From: Bacteroidia bacterium
Lineage (GTDB): Bacteria > Bacteroidota > Bacteroidia > Flavobacteriales > Flavobacteriaceae
DNA: 39,883 nucleotides
Direction: 5' to 3'
Assembly (NCBI GenBank): GCA_030431695.1
Contig: JAUIIU010000023.1
Coordinates: forward strand, 1 to 39,883
The first letter of the stretch is position 1. The number at the start of each line of letters is the position of its first letter. The position numbers were made by a program, and so were the translations under genes. Positions 32,944 to 39,883 of this stretch are shown here, in pieces. The notes below the pieces were generated by a model. It was not told the origin of the DNA and did not search any database. It worked only from the letters and a program-made list of their open reading frames with translations.

Positions 32944-33645
32944 ATGAAAAAAATAGTTACACTTTGCCTTATCTGTGCATCTGCAGCCATTAGCTGGGCA
33001 CAGGTTGGAATTGGAACTACAAATCCCCAGGAGGCTTTGCATATTGCAGGAAACGACGGTTTGTTAAGGATCGACGGACTTAACAGTACGAACAACAGTA
33101 AGAATATGGGTGGTGCCGATATGTACAATGTTGTTGTCGATGCGGATGGTAATCTAAAACTGTCGGAGGTATCTGGTGAACTATCTTCCCAGTCCGGCGT
33201 AAGTTCCCCCGTTGTTTTACAAACGGCTTCTGATTCCGGAATGAATTCGAACGAGTTGTACACCGAGACATTTACCCTTAACCAAAAAGCATTAGTAGTA
33301 GTTACGTACTACATTTCGATGGAATTCGAAAGCTATGACGGAAGTGCGAAAGTTGACGATGGCAGGGCAAAGATCGCCCATAATTACTGGTATTTGGGTG
33401 ATGGAGTTACTGCGGATACCACTAAGTCCTACGGGATGACAAGTTCTGTATATTTCAGTTCGAATACCGATACGGCCTCCGGGTATATTTATAACTCAAG
33501 GTCGGTAACTATTCCGCTCGACGCAGGAACTTACAGTATTCACCTGAACGGTGCTGTATATGGTGGAGGATTGACATCGGATGCTGCATTCAGGGTAACG
33601 TTCGGTGACCTGGATCGTTTGGATATTCACGCGATCTATCTCTAA
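32944..33645 (+). CDS. Secreted VGIGTTNPQ-type protein, paralog 1
   Basis: A 233-residue exported protein with a signal peptide ending SWAQ at about residue 20. The mature N-terminus VGIGTTNPQEALHIAG is a recurrent motif in Bacteroidota exported proteins and resembles phage tail-fibre head segments. NSTNNSKNMGGADMYNVVVDADGNL follows. The C-terminal ~130 residues (from about SPVVLQTASDS) look like a beta-sandwich and end GDLDRLDIHAIYL. The function is unknown. It is clearly a tandem duplicate of the next gene, about 70-75% identical by eye, with a 37-nt spacer. Confidence 0.8.
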   Translation: MKKIVTLCLICASAAISWAQVGIGTTNPQEALHIAGNDGLLRIDGLNSTNNSKNMGGADMYNVVVDADGNLKLSEVSGELSSQSGVSSPVVLQTASDSGMNSNELYTETFTLNQKALVVVTYYISMEFESYDGSAKVDDGRAKIAHNYWYLGDGVTADTTKSYGMTSSVYFSSNTDTASGYIYNSRSVTIPLDAGTYSIHLNGAVYGGGLTSDAAFRVTFGDLDRLDIHAIYL

Positions 33646-33682
33646 GAATAGGATATATCATCCCTTATAAAAATTCAGCAAT

Positions 33683-34390
33683 ATGAAAAAAATAATTACT
33701 CTTTGCCTGGTTTATATCGCAACGGTTTCGACGGGATGGGCACAGGCGGTTGGTATTGGAACCTCGAATCCGCAGGCTTTACTTCATGTTGCGGGAGAAA
33801 ACGGTACGATCCGGCTGGAAGGACTTAATAGTACAAACAACAGTAAGAACAAGGGTGGGGACGATCTGTACAACGTAGTAGTAGATTCTGATGGTAATCT
33901 CAGTTTGTCGGATCTTTCCGGTGAACTATTCTCGGATGCTACACTTTCCTCTCCGGTTGTTTTGCAAACGGCTTTGGATTCGGACGTTAATTCGAATGAG
34001 TTGTACACCAAGACATTCACCTTAACCCAAAAGGCATACGTGATCATCACGTATTATATGTCTATCGAGTTTGAAAGTTACGATGGCAGTGCCAAGATCG
34101 TTGACGGCCGAACTAAAATTGCACACAATTACTGGTATCTGGGAGACGGTGAGAATCCCGACACCACAAAGAAGTATGGGATGAACAGTACCGTATATTC
34201 GAATGAAACCTGTGATACGGCTTCCGGCTATATCTTCAACTCAAGGTCTGTAACTATGCCCCTGGCAGCCGGCACCTACAGCATTCACCTGAACGGCGAG
34301 GTAAATGGAGGTGGATTGACCGCCGATGCTGCATTCCGCGTGACTTTCGGGGATATGGATCGCCTGGACATCCACGTTGTTTATCTGTAA
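33683..34390 (+). CDS. Secreted VGIGTSNPQ-type protein, paralog 2
   Basis: A 235-residue homologue of the preceding gene: signal peptide to about residue 21 (GWAQ), then VGIGTSNPQALLHVAG, SSPVVLQTALDSDVNSNELY, IEFESYDGSAKI and the same ending GDMDRLDIHVVYL. The variable parts are the 20 residues before SSPVVLQTA and the segment around YSNETCDTAS, where a cysteine appears that paralog 1 lacks. It ends 16 bp from the stop of the convergent prfC. Confidence 0.8.
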   Translation: MKKIITLCLVYIATVSTGWAQAVGIGTSNPQALLHVAGENGTIRLEGLNSTNNSKNKGGDDLYNVVVDSDGNLSLSDLSGELFSDATLSSPVVLQTALDSDVNSNELYTKTFTLTQKAYVIITYYMSIEFESYDGSAKIVDGRTKIAHNYWYLGDGENPDTTKKYGMNSTVYSNETCDTASGYIFNSRSVTMPLAAGTYSIHLNGEVNGGGLTADAAFRVTFGDMDRLDIHVVYL

Positions 34391-34406
34391 TTATTCCGAA
34401 ATTAAA

Positions 34407-36005
34407 TTAGTGAACAGACTCGAATTCACTCACAAAGTGAAGTTCAACATTCGGGTATTTGGACTGTGTCATTTGTAAGGTGAAAGCCGAATCGGCAAGA
34501 AAGACCAGTTGTCCGCGTTTATCCTTGGCCAGGAACTTAGCCTTGACTCTTTTGAATTCTTTGAATTCTTCCGAATTAGGATCCTTGGGATCCACCCAGC
34601 ATGCCTTGTGCACATTCAGGTTCTCATAGTTGCATTTGGCCCCGTATTCGTGCTCCAGTCTGTACTGAATTACTTCAAACTGCAGGGCTCCAACTGTCCC
34701 GATTACCTTTCGGCCATTCAATTCCAGTGTGAAAAGCTGAGCCACACCTTCATCCATCAGCTGATCTATCCCCTTTTCAAGTTGTTTACTTTTCATAGGA
34801 TCAGCATTATTAATGTATTTGAAATGTTCCGGGGAAAAACTCGGAATTCCCTTGTATTGCATAATTTCTCCTTCCGTCAGTGTGTCACCGATCTTAAAAT
34901 TTCCCGTATCGTGAAGTCCAACAATATCACCGGGGTAGGAGACATCCACAATTTGCTTTTTTTCAGCAAAGAAGGCATTCGGACTGGAAAACTTCATTTT
35001 CTTCCCGTTGCGAACGTGGAGGTAAGGCGTATTACGTTCGAAGGTTCCTGAAACGATCTTAACAAACGCAAGCCTGTCCCTGTGTTTTGGGTCCATATTT
35101 GCATGGATCTTAAATACAAAGCCCGAAAAGTCCTTCTCCTGGGGTTCAACCAGGCGTGTATCGCTTTCCTTTGGCCTGGGTTTAGGGGCGATCTGGGTGA
35201 AGCAGTCGAGAAGTTCACGTACCCCGAAGTTATTCAAAGCTGACCCGAAGAATACGGGTTGCAGCAGTCCGTCGAGATACGCCTGTCTATCGAAATCCGG
35301 GTACACTTCGTACACTAGTTCCAGCTCTTCCCGCAGTGTATTAGCTGCCTTCGGACCGACAAGATCATCCAGATCCGGACTCGTGACATCCTCAATTTCA
35401 ATAGTTTCTTCTATGTTTTTTCGACTATCACCACTGAACAGGTTTACGTTCTTTTCCCAGATATTATAAATTCCTTTGAAATCATAGCCCATTCCGATAG
35501 GAAAACTGAGTGGTGTCACCCGAAGTTGTAGTTTCTGTTCAATTTCGTCAAGGAGTTCAAAGGCGTCCTTTCCTTCCCTGTCCAGTTTATTGATAAAGAC
35601 GATCATCGGAATGTTACGCATCCTGCAGACCTCAACAAGTTTTTCCGTTTGTTCCTCAACTCCTTTAGCAACGTCGATAACAACAATAACACTATCTACC
35701 GCAGTGAGGGTTCTGAAGGTATCTTCAGCAAAATCCTTGTGGCCGGGAGTGTCTAAGATGTTGATCTTGATGCCTTTGTATTCAAATGCGAGTACCGATG
35801 TTGCGACCGATATACCACGTTGCCGTTCGATCTCCATGAAATCGCTGGTTGCTCCTTTTTTGATCTTATTACTCTTCACAGCACCGGCTTCCTGGATCGC
35901 ACCACCAAACAGTAATAGTTTTTCCGTTAAAGTGGTTTTTCCCGCATCCGGGTGGGAAATAATTCCGAAGGTTTTACGCCTTGCTATTTCTTTCTGTAAG
36001 GACAT
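34407..36005 (-). CDS. prfC: Peptide chain release factor 3
   Basis: A 532-residue translational GTPase that recycles RF1/RF2 from the ribosome. G1 is SHPDAGKT (17-24), switch I contains RQRGISVATS, G3 is DTPGH (85-89) and G4 is NKLD (139-142). Downstream blocks such as PVFFGSALNNFGVRELLDCF and GAVGTLQFEV-like VGALQFEVIQYRLEHEYG are RF3-specific and separate it from EF-G. It is a solitary gene on the minus strand with its own -7 element. Confidence 0.95.
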   Translation of the reverse strand: MSLQKEIARRKTFGIISHPDAGKTTLTEKLLLFGGAIQEAGAVKSNKIKKGATSDFMEIERQRGISVATSVLAFEYKGIKINILDTPGHKDFAEDTFRTLTAVDSVIVVIDVAKGVEEQTEKLVEVCRMRNIPMIVFINKLDREGKDAFELLDEIEQKLQLRVTPLSFPIGMGYDFKGIYNIWEKNVNLFSGDSRKNIEETIEIEDVTSPDLDDLVGPKAANTLREELELVYEVYPDFDRQAYLDGLLQPVFFGSALNNFGVRELLDCFTQIAPKPRPKESDTRLVEPQEKDFSGFVFKIHANMDPKHRDRLAFVKIVSGTFERNTPYLHVRNGKKMKFSSPNAFFAEKKQIVDVSYPGDIVGLHDTGNFKIGDTLTEGEIMQYKGIPSFSPEHFKYINNADPMKSKQLEKGIDQLMDEGVAQLFTLELNGRKVIGTVGALQFEVIQYRLEHEYGAKCNYENLNVHKACWVDPKDPNSEEFKEFKRVKAKFLAKDKRGQLVFLADSAFTLQMTQSKYPNVELHFVSEFESVH

Positions 36006-36026
36006 TTGAATTCTAAAAATTTAGGG

Positions 36027-36034
36027 CAAATATA
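36027..36034 (-). promoter_or_regulatory. -7 element of prfC (minus strand)
   Basis: On the minus strand these bases read TATATTTG, an exact TAnnTTTG match, 21 nt upstream of the prfC start codon. A GTGTTTAAA stretch further upstream is the nearest -33-like sequence. Confidence 0.6.
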
Positions 36035-36254
36035 CAGCTAGTTTTAAACACTTTATAGCCGAACAGGCAATTTCAATTCCTACATTTAAAATATCTCATA
36101 AACACCGAAAAATAAGACATATACGTGTAAATACGTACATATAATTCCTACAATTTGTCGTCATATAACCCGTCAATTTGTGTAGTTCAACGAGTATTTC
36201 TGACAGTTTGACTAATACTTAAGTATTTGTTAATTCTGAACGTATTTTCCTACT

Positions 36255-36262
36255 TATATTTG
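36255..36262 (+). promoter_or_regulatory. -7 element before the small secreted protein gene
   Basis: TATATTTG matches TAnnTTTG. Transcription starting near 36268 would leave almost no leader for an ATG at 36274 but a normal one for the ATG at 36319. A TTTG at 36226-36229 is too far for standard spacing. Confidence 0.5.
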
Positions 36263-36318
36263 ATTCGTTTGAAATGGGAAAGCCGCAAATGACTTTCCAT
36301 AAATTAATTAACCTAGTC

Positions 36319-36810
36319 ATGCAAAAGAAGTACTCGATCAACCCATTGATCATCTTAACCCTCGCAATTCTTTTGAATGGATTTTCAGTTCATGCACAGA
36401 GCTGTAATTCCAAACTTAATGTTTTCAAAAACAGGGATGCCAGATCGGCAACGATAAACGACCCGACCAAATTCAAGTTGGAACTTACCAATAATTCAAC
36501 CCGATCGCAGTCGTACGAGATCCGTTCAGTGATCTTTGACGAACCATGTGAGGATGTTGGTGTTTCCAAGACTAATACGAAACGTTCTTCCGATTTAAAC
36601 GTGAGCATCGTCTCCAACAATTCCAGAAGTAATCTTGTTACCGTTCCGGCAGGAAGTACACTTTCGTTTATTGCAGAAGTGTCTGTCAACCCGGGCACAA
36701 AGTTAAATACCTGGAAGTGTGTTGAACTGGTAGCTGTTTCTGATGCATGTTCGAGCAGAGATACTAGAAAATTACTCAAAGTATATATATCAGACCCCTC
36801 AGAACACTAA
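36319..36810 (+). CDS. Small secreted protein of unknown function
   Basis: A predicted 163-residue exported protein. I do not recognise the family. The signal peptide MQKKYSINPLIILTLAIL... ends HAQS at about residue 28. The mature part (CNSKLNVFKNRDARSATIND..) reads as one beta-rich domain of about 130 residues with four cysteines (in QSCNSK, EPCEDV, KCVELV and DACSSR), compatible with two disulfides. Segments TKFKLELTNNSTRSQSYEIRS and VTVPAGSTLSFIAEVSVNPGTKLN recall Ig-like sandwiches. The frame opens at ATG 36274, but the later ATG is preferred because it begins a clean signal peptide and fits the promoter. It lies directly upstream of the large adhesin-like gene. Confidence 0.65.
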   Translation: MQKKYSINPLIILTLAILLNGFSVHAQSCNSKLNVFKNRDARSATINDPTKFKLELTNNSTRSQSYEIRSVIFDEPCEDVGVSKTNTKRSSDLNVSIVSNNSRSNLVTVPAGSTLSFIAEVSVNPGTKLNTWKCVELVAVSDACSSRDTRKLLKVYISDPSEH

Positions 36811-36903
36811 TAGGTTTCACGCCCCCGAAATCGCCCCCGTTTCTTAACCATTCATACCCATTGCTAGTAGTAGAATAATAGGTTTCAACCTAAATCGCAT
36901 TTT
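36808..36903 (+). repeat. 12-bp direct repeat in the spacer before the large surface protein
   Basis: TAATAGGTTTCA occurs at 36808-36819 and again at 36876-36887, 68 bp apart. Between them CGCCCCCG appears twice (36820-36827 and 36832-36839), which is very GC-rich for this DNA. The spacer may hold a regulatory site for the downstream gene. No hairpin or terminator is clear. Confidence 0.55.
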
Positions 36904-39883
36904 ATGAAGAAGCAACTATACTTAAGAAGTTTCATATTGAGCAAGGCAGCTATACTATTCATGGCCTTGTTTATTTCTACGCCCGGTTCAGTAAAGGCAC
37001 AGGATATTACACTTGACAAGACTGCTGTAGAAGGCGCAATGTGTAATCAATTTGACGTGACCTTGTCCATCACCGGTAATCCGCCGGATGTACCACAGGA
37101 GGTGATACTGGTCATTGACCGTTCGGGAAGTATGGGATTCGATATTCCAAACGACGATAACGAACCGATAGATTATGCTAAGGACGCAGCGATTTCCTTT
37201 ATGAATAACCTTTTCAGCCCTGCGAATAACCCGACAGGAATGAACAGGATTGGGATCGTTTCGTATTCTACAAGTGCAACGGTGGATTATCCTTTAAGTC
37301 TTTCTTCGGAACAGGCCAACATCGAAGCAGCGATCAATGCGATTTCGGCAAACGGAGGTACCAATATTGCGCGAGCGATGGACACCGCCGACAATCACAT
37401 GACGAATAATGCAACCTTCGACTGTCTAACTACAAGGAGTATATTGCTTCTAACAGATGGTGTGACCAACCGTACCCTGGGAGGTTCATCGTGTTCGGGA
37501 GCTACACCTGCACCACCTTATCCTGCGAATAGCACGCAGTGTATGACTGATGCGATCAATGAAGGTGTTGCCGCACAATCAACAACCAATCCTCCTGCTC
37601 CGGCGGATCCGGGAACTTATGATCAAAGAATTTTTTCTGTCGGACTGTTTGGTGCGATCTCAGGAAACGATCAGTCGGCTGCGACTTTCGTACTCGATGA
37701 GATTCAAAACAGTGGCTTATTTGTTACTGAATCAGCTGCAGACCTAAGTCAGATATACAATACAATCCTAGGGCAACTTGTTGCTGCCGCCACCCAATTA
37801 CCTGGTCAGTCGCTTGTGAGTGATGTTGTTGGGGCCGGCTTTACAATAGTTCCCGGAACAATTTCGGTAAGTAAAGGATTCACTACGGTAAACGGAAATT
37901 CCATTGCCTGGTTCGTAAATGAAGTTCTGGATGAGACCATTACCATGACCTATACCATCGAATCCACAAACCAGAGCGTTTGTGGAATCGCCAGTCCTGG
38001 TATGACTGTGGTGAATTTTGAAAACTCTGTTTGTCAAACAGATCAGGAAACCTTTATAGAACCAGAATTTTGTGTTCCATGTCCTACTATTTCCATGCCT
38101 ACGATAAGTCAGCAGGCATGTACTAATTTTATAGACTATTCAGCTAATTTCACCCCGGGAACTTGTGGTCCGATCCAGACCGAATTCACCTGGGAGTTCT
38201 ATTTGAACAACAACCTTGTAGGAACGGTAATGGGTAGTGATCTATCTGTGTTGAATGGAACTTTCGAGTATACCGGAAATGATCCGCTTGATGGAGATTT
38301 CAAAGCTGTTCTTACTTATGATGGAACCTATGGTAACGGATGTATGTTACCAGCGGTTACCAACGAAGATACTATACCAGTTTATATGCCGCCTGCAATG
38401 GCAATGTCTGCCGGTGACCAGGCTGAATGTATAAGTTCGCCTGCACAAACTCTTACCGCCCAGGTAGTAGCAATGCCTGGAATCAGCATTGTATGGTATG
38501 ACGCTCCATCCGGAGGAAATGTTGTGCCGGATCCTTCTATTAGCAGTGTGGGTTCTATGACTTTCTATGCTGAAGCGGTCGATGATGTGAGTGGATGTAA
38601 CAGTTTAGACAGAGAACCTGTTACTTTGACCTTATATAACTGTTCTATTATTATAGAAAAGAACGCGCTTAATGAAGATCCGAACGGATGTAATGCGATT
38701 CCAGCCGGACAGAATATTGATTATTCATTCACGGTGACAAATATTGGAAATGTTGCCATCACAGATGTTGAGGTAAACGATGTTCTTATCGATCCTGTGA
38801 ACCCGATCCCAGGACCGGTTTCCGGAGATACCAATAACAATGGGATACTCGATGTAGGCGAGATTTGGAATTATACTGCCAGTTACACAGTAACACAAGG
38901 TGATATTGTGAATGGACAGGTTGTTAACACGGCAACCGTTGACGGTAATGTTACCGGGTCAAGCTCAACCTATAATGTAAATGATGACGATACCGAATCA
39001 TTCACTTTATGTCAGAATGCAGAAATCGAAATTACCAAGGCCACAGACGGGGATACTTCCAATTGCAATCCTTATGTAGTAGGAAGTACTGTTAACTATA
39101 CATTTACGGTATCTAACCTGGGTGATGTTGATGTCACCAATGTAGTTGTGAATGACCCACTATTAGGTGGTGTTGTTGCAGGACCAGCTTCAGGGGATAA
39201 CAGTAATCCCGGCGTGCTTGATATAGGGGAAGTGTGGACATACAATGCTTCTTATAACGTAACGCAGGCGGATATTGATGCCGGAATTATTACGAATACA
39301 GCAACGGCGAACGGAGACACGGCGCTTGGTGCAGTGAACGATACAAGTAATACGGTCAATCTTGCGATTTGCCAGAACCCGGATATCGCCCTTATCAAGG
39401 TAGGAACCTTCAACGATGAGAACGGAAACCAGTGTGCCGAGGTAGGCGAGACGATCTCGTACGCCTTTACGGTGACCAACACGGGTAACCTTACTATAAC
39501 GAACATTACGGTAACTGATCCACTGGCTACTATGGCTGGCGGACCGATCGCGAGTCTGGCTCCGGGTGCTTCAGACAACAGCACCTTTACTGCCAGTTAT
39601 GTGATCACCCAGGCGGACATTGACGCGGGTCAGGTACAGAACCAGGCCACGGCCAATGGTACCACTACAGCTGGTGCGGTAAGTGACCTGTCTGATGACA
39701 ACTCCAACCTGGAAGACGAACCAACGGTGACTCCGCTGTGTCGCCAGGGCGACATTGCCCTTATCAAGGTAGGAACCTTCAACGATGAGAACGGAAACCA
39801 GTGTGCCGAGGTAGGCGAGACGATCTCGTACGCCTTTACGGTGACCAACACGGGTAACCTTACTATAACGAACATTACGGTAA
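36904..39883 (+). CDS. Giant VWA and DUF11/DUF7507-repeat surface protein, 5' part
   Basis: An open frame of 993 codons begins at ATG 36904 and runs off the window without a stop. A signal peptide ends at about residue 33 (SVKAQ). A von Willebrand A domain follows (about 60-300) with an intact metal site: Asp72, Ser74, Ser76 in DRSGS, Thr153 in GGTN and Asp185 in LLTDG. Next come a linker, an Ig-like segment (WYDAPSGGNVV) and at least four DUF11/DUF7507 modules of about 120 residues, each with a YxFTVxNxG core and a QADIDAG-type motif, starting near 38650, 39020, 39380 and 39750. The last two are nearly identical in DNA. The layout is that of a long adhesin, which in this phylum usually ends in a T9SS or gliding-associated sorting domain; that end is not visible. 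Confidence 0.9.
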   Translation, partial: MKKQLYLRSFILSKAAILFMALFISTPGSVKAQDITLDKTAVEGAMCNQFDVTLSITGNPPDVPQEVILVIDRSGSMGFDIPNDDNEPIDYAKDAAISFMNNLFSPANNPTGMNRIGIVSYSTSATVDYPLSLSSEQANIEAAINAISANGGTNIARAMDTADNHMTNNATFDCLTTRSILLLTDGVTNRTLGGSSCSGATPAPPYPANSTQCMTDAINEGVAAQSTTNPPAPADPGTYDQRIFSVGLFGAISGNDQSAATFVLDEIQNSGLFVTESAADLSQIYNTILGQLVAAATQLPGQSLVSDVVGAGFTIVPGTISVSKGFTTVNGNSIAWFVNEVLDETITMTYTIESTNQSVCGIASPGMTVVNFENSVCQTDQETFIEPEFCVPCPTISMPTISQQACTNFIDYSANFTPGTCGPIQTEFTWEFYLNNNLVGTVMGSDLSVLNGTFEYTGNDPLDGDFKAVLTYDGTYGNGCMLPAVTNEDTIPVYMPPAMAMSAGDQAECISSPAQTLTAQVVAMPGISIVWYDAPSGGNVVPDPSISSVGSMTFYAEAVDDVSGCNSLDREPVTLTLYNCSIIIEKNALNEDPNGCNAIPAGQNIDYSFTVTNIGNVAITDVEVNDVLIDPVNPIPGPVSGDTNNNGILDVGEIWNYTASYTVTQGDIVNGQVVNTATVDGNVTGSSSTYNVNDDDTESFTLCQNAEIEITKATDGDTSNCNPYVVGSTVNYTFTVSNLGDVDVTNVVVNDPLLGGVVAGPASGDNSNPGVLDIGEVWTYNASYNVTQADIDAGIITNTATANGDTALGAVNDTSNTVNLAICQNPDIALIKVGTFNDENGNQCAEVGETISYAFTVTNTGNLTITNITVTDPLATMAGGPIASLAPGASDNSTFTASYVITQADIDAGQVQNQATANGTTTAGAVSDLSDDNSNLEDEPTVTPLCRQGDIALIKVGTFNDENGNQCAEVGETISYAFTVTNTGNLTITNITV
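39382..39883 (+). repeat. Near-identical 369-bp coding repeat (two copies, second cut by window end)
   Basis: The segment beginning GATATCGCCCTTATCAAGG at 39382 recurs at 39751 (GACATTGCCCTTATCAAGG), a spacing of 369 bp or 123 codons. From 39391 and 39760 onward the two copies are identical by eye to the end of the window (about 124 bp). The earlier modules in the gene are clearly diverged, so these copies are recent or kept alike by recombination. Confidence 0.9.

Noticed and set aside
39252-39875. Two minus-strand frames with the same protein sequence at the window end
   Set aside because: They are the reverse complement of the duplicated DUF11/DUF7507 modules of the plus-strand adhesin; their identity reflects the DNA repeat.

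Overview
The window is a piece of chromosome from a member of the Bacteroidota, almost certainly a flavobacterium (family Flavobacteriaceae or close to it). The evidence is the TAnnTTTG -7 promoter elements, start codons with A-rich leaders and no Shine-Dalgarno sequence, a T9SS sorting domain, secreted proteins with a VGIGT(T/S)NPQ N-terminus, a DUF2851 protein, an rpoC-DUF3467 pair, and the gene order rpsU-xerC-hpf-tRNAs-tuf-tRNA(Trp)-secE-nusG-rplKAJL-rpoBC. I cannot name a genus.

Layout. 1-15.6 kb is a mixed housekeeping region. It holds the tail of an amidohydrolase, a lipoprotein zinc metalloprotease, a methyltransferase, a YkgJ-type cysteine-cluster protein, a DUF1343/NamZ muramidase, an FtsX/LolE-type permease, a cysteine synthase or cystathionine beta-synthase-like enzyme, DUF2851, a secreted leucine-rich-repeat T9SS cargo protein, a PspC-like protein translationally coupled to a K+ channel, an AGCS symporter, a helix-hairpin-helix protein, an acyl-CoA dehydrogenase and a carboxypeptidase-regulatory-domain protein. 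15.6-31.5 kb is the core gene-expression block: bS21, the XerC recombinase, hibernation factor, five tRNAs (Thr-TGT, Tyr-GTA, Gly-TCC, Thr-GGT, Trp-CCA), EF-Tu, SecE, NusG, L11, L1, L10, L7/L12, RNA polymerase beta and beta', and a DUF3467 protein. 31.7-34.4 kb is a three-gene cassette of secreted proteins with two tandem paralogs. prfC (RF3) follows on the minus strand. The window ends in a small secreted protein and the first 2980 bp of a very large VWA plus DUF11/DUF7507-repeat surface protein that runs off the end.

How the genes fit together. The central block makes the translation and transcription machinery and is punctuated by GC-rich hairpins after tuf, rplL, rpoB and rpoC. These may set termination or processing between cistrons. 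rpsU is the only gene in the window I found with a strong Shine-Dalgarno sequence (10 nt perfect), which fits bS21 feedback control in Bacteroidota, whose ribosomes hide the anti-Shine-Dalgarno sequence.

The most unusual structures are non-coding. The tRNA-Trp 3' end is repeated three times at exactly 80-bp spacing just before secE, with fragments of its 5' end upstream. About 13.9 copies of the heptamer AGAACCA lie immediately before the xerC start codon. A terminator-like hairpin sits on the predicted start site of the tRNA operon. I saw no CRISPR array, prophage, transposase or classical defence system.
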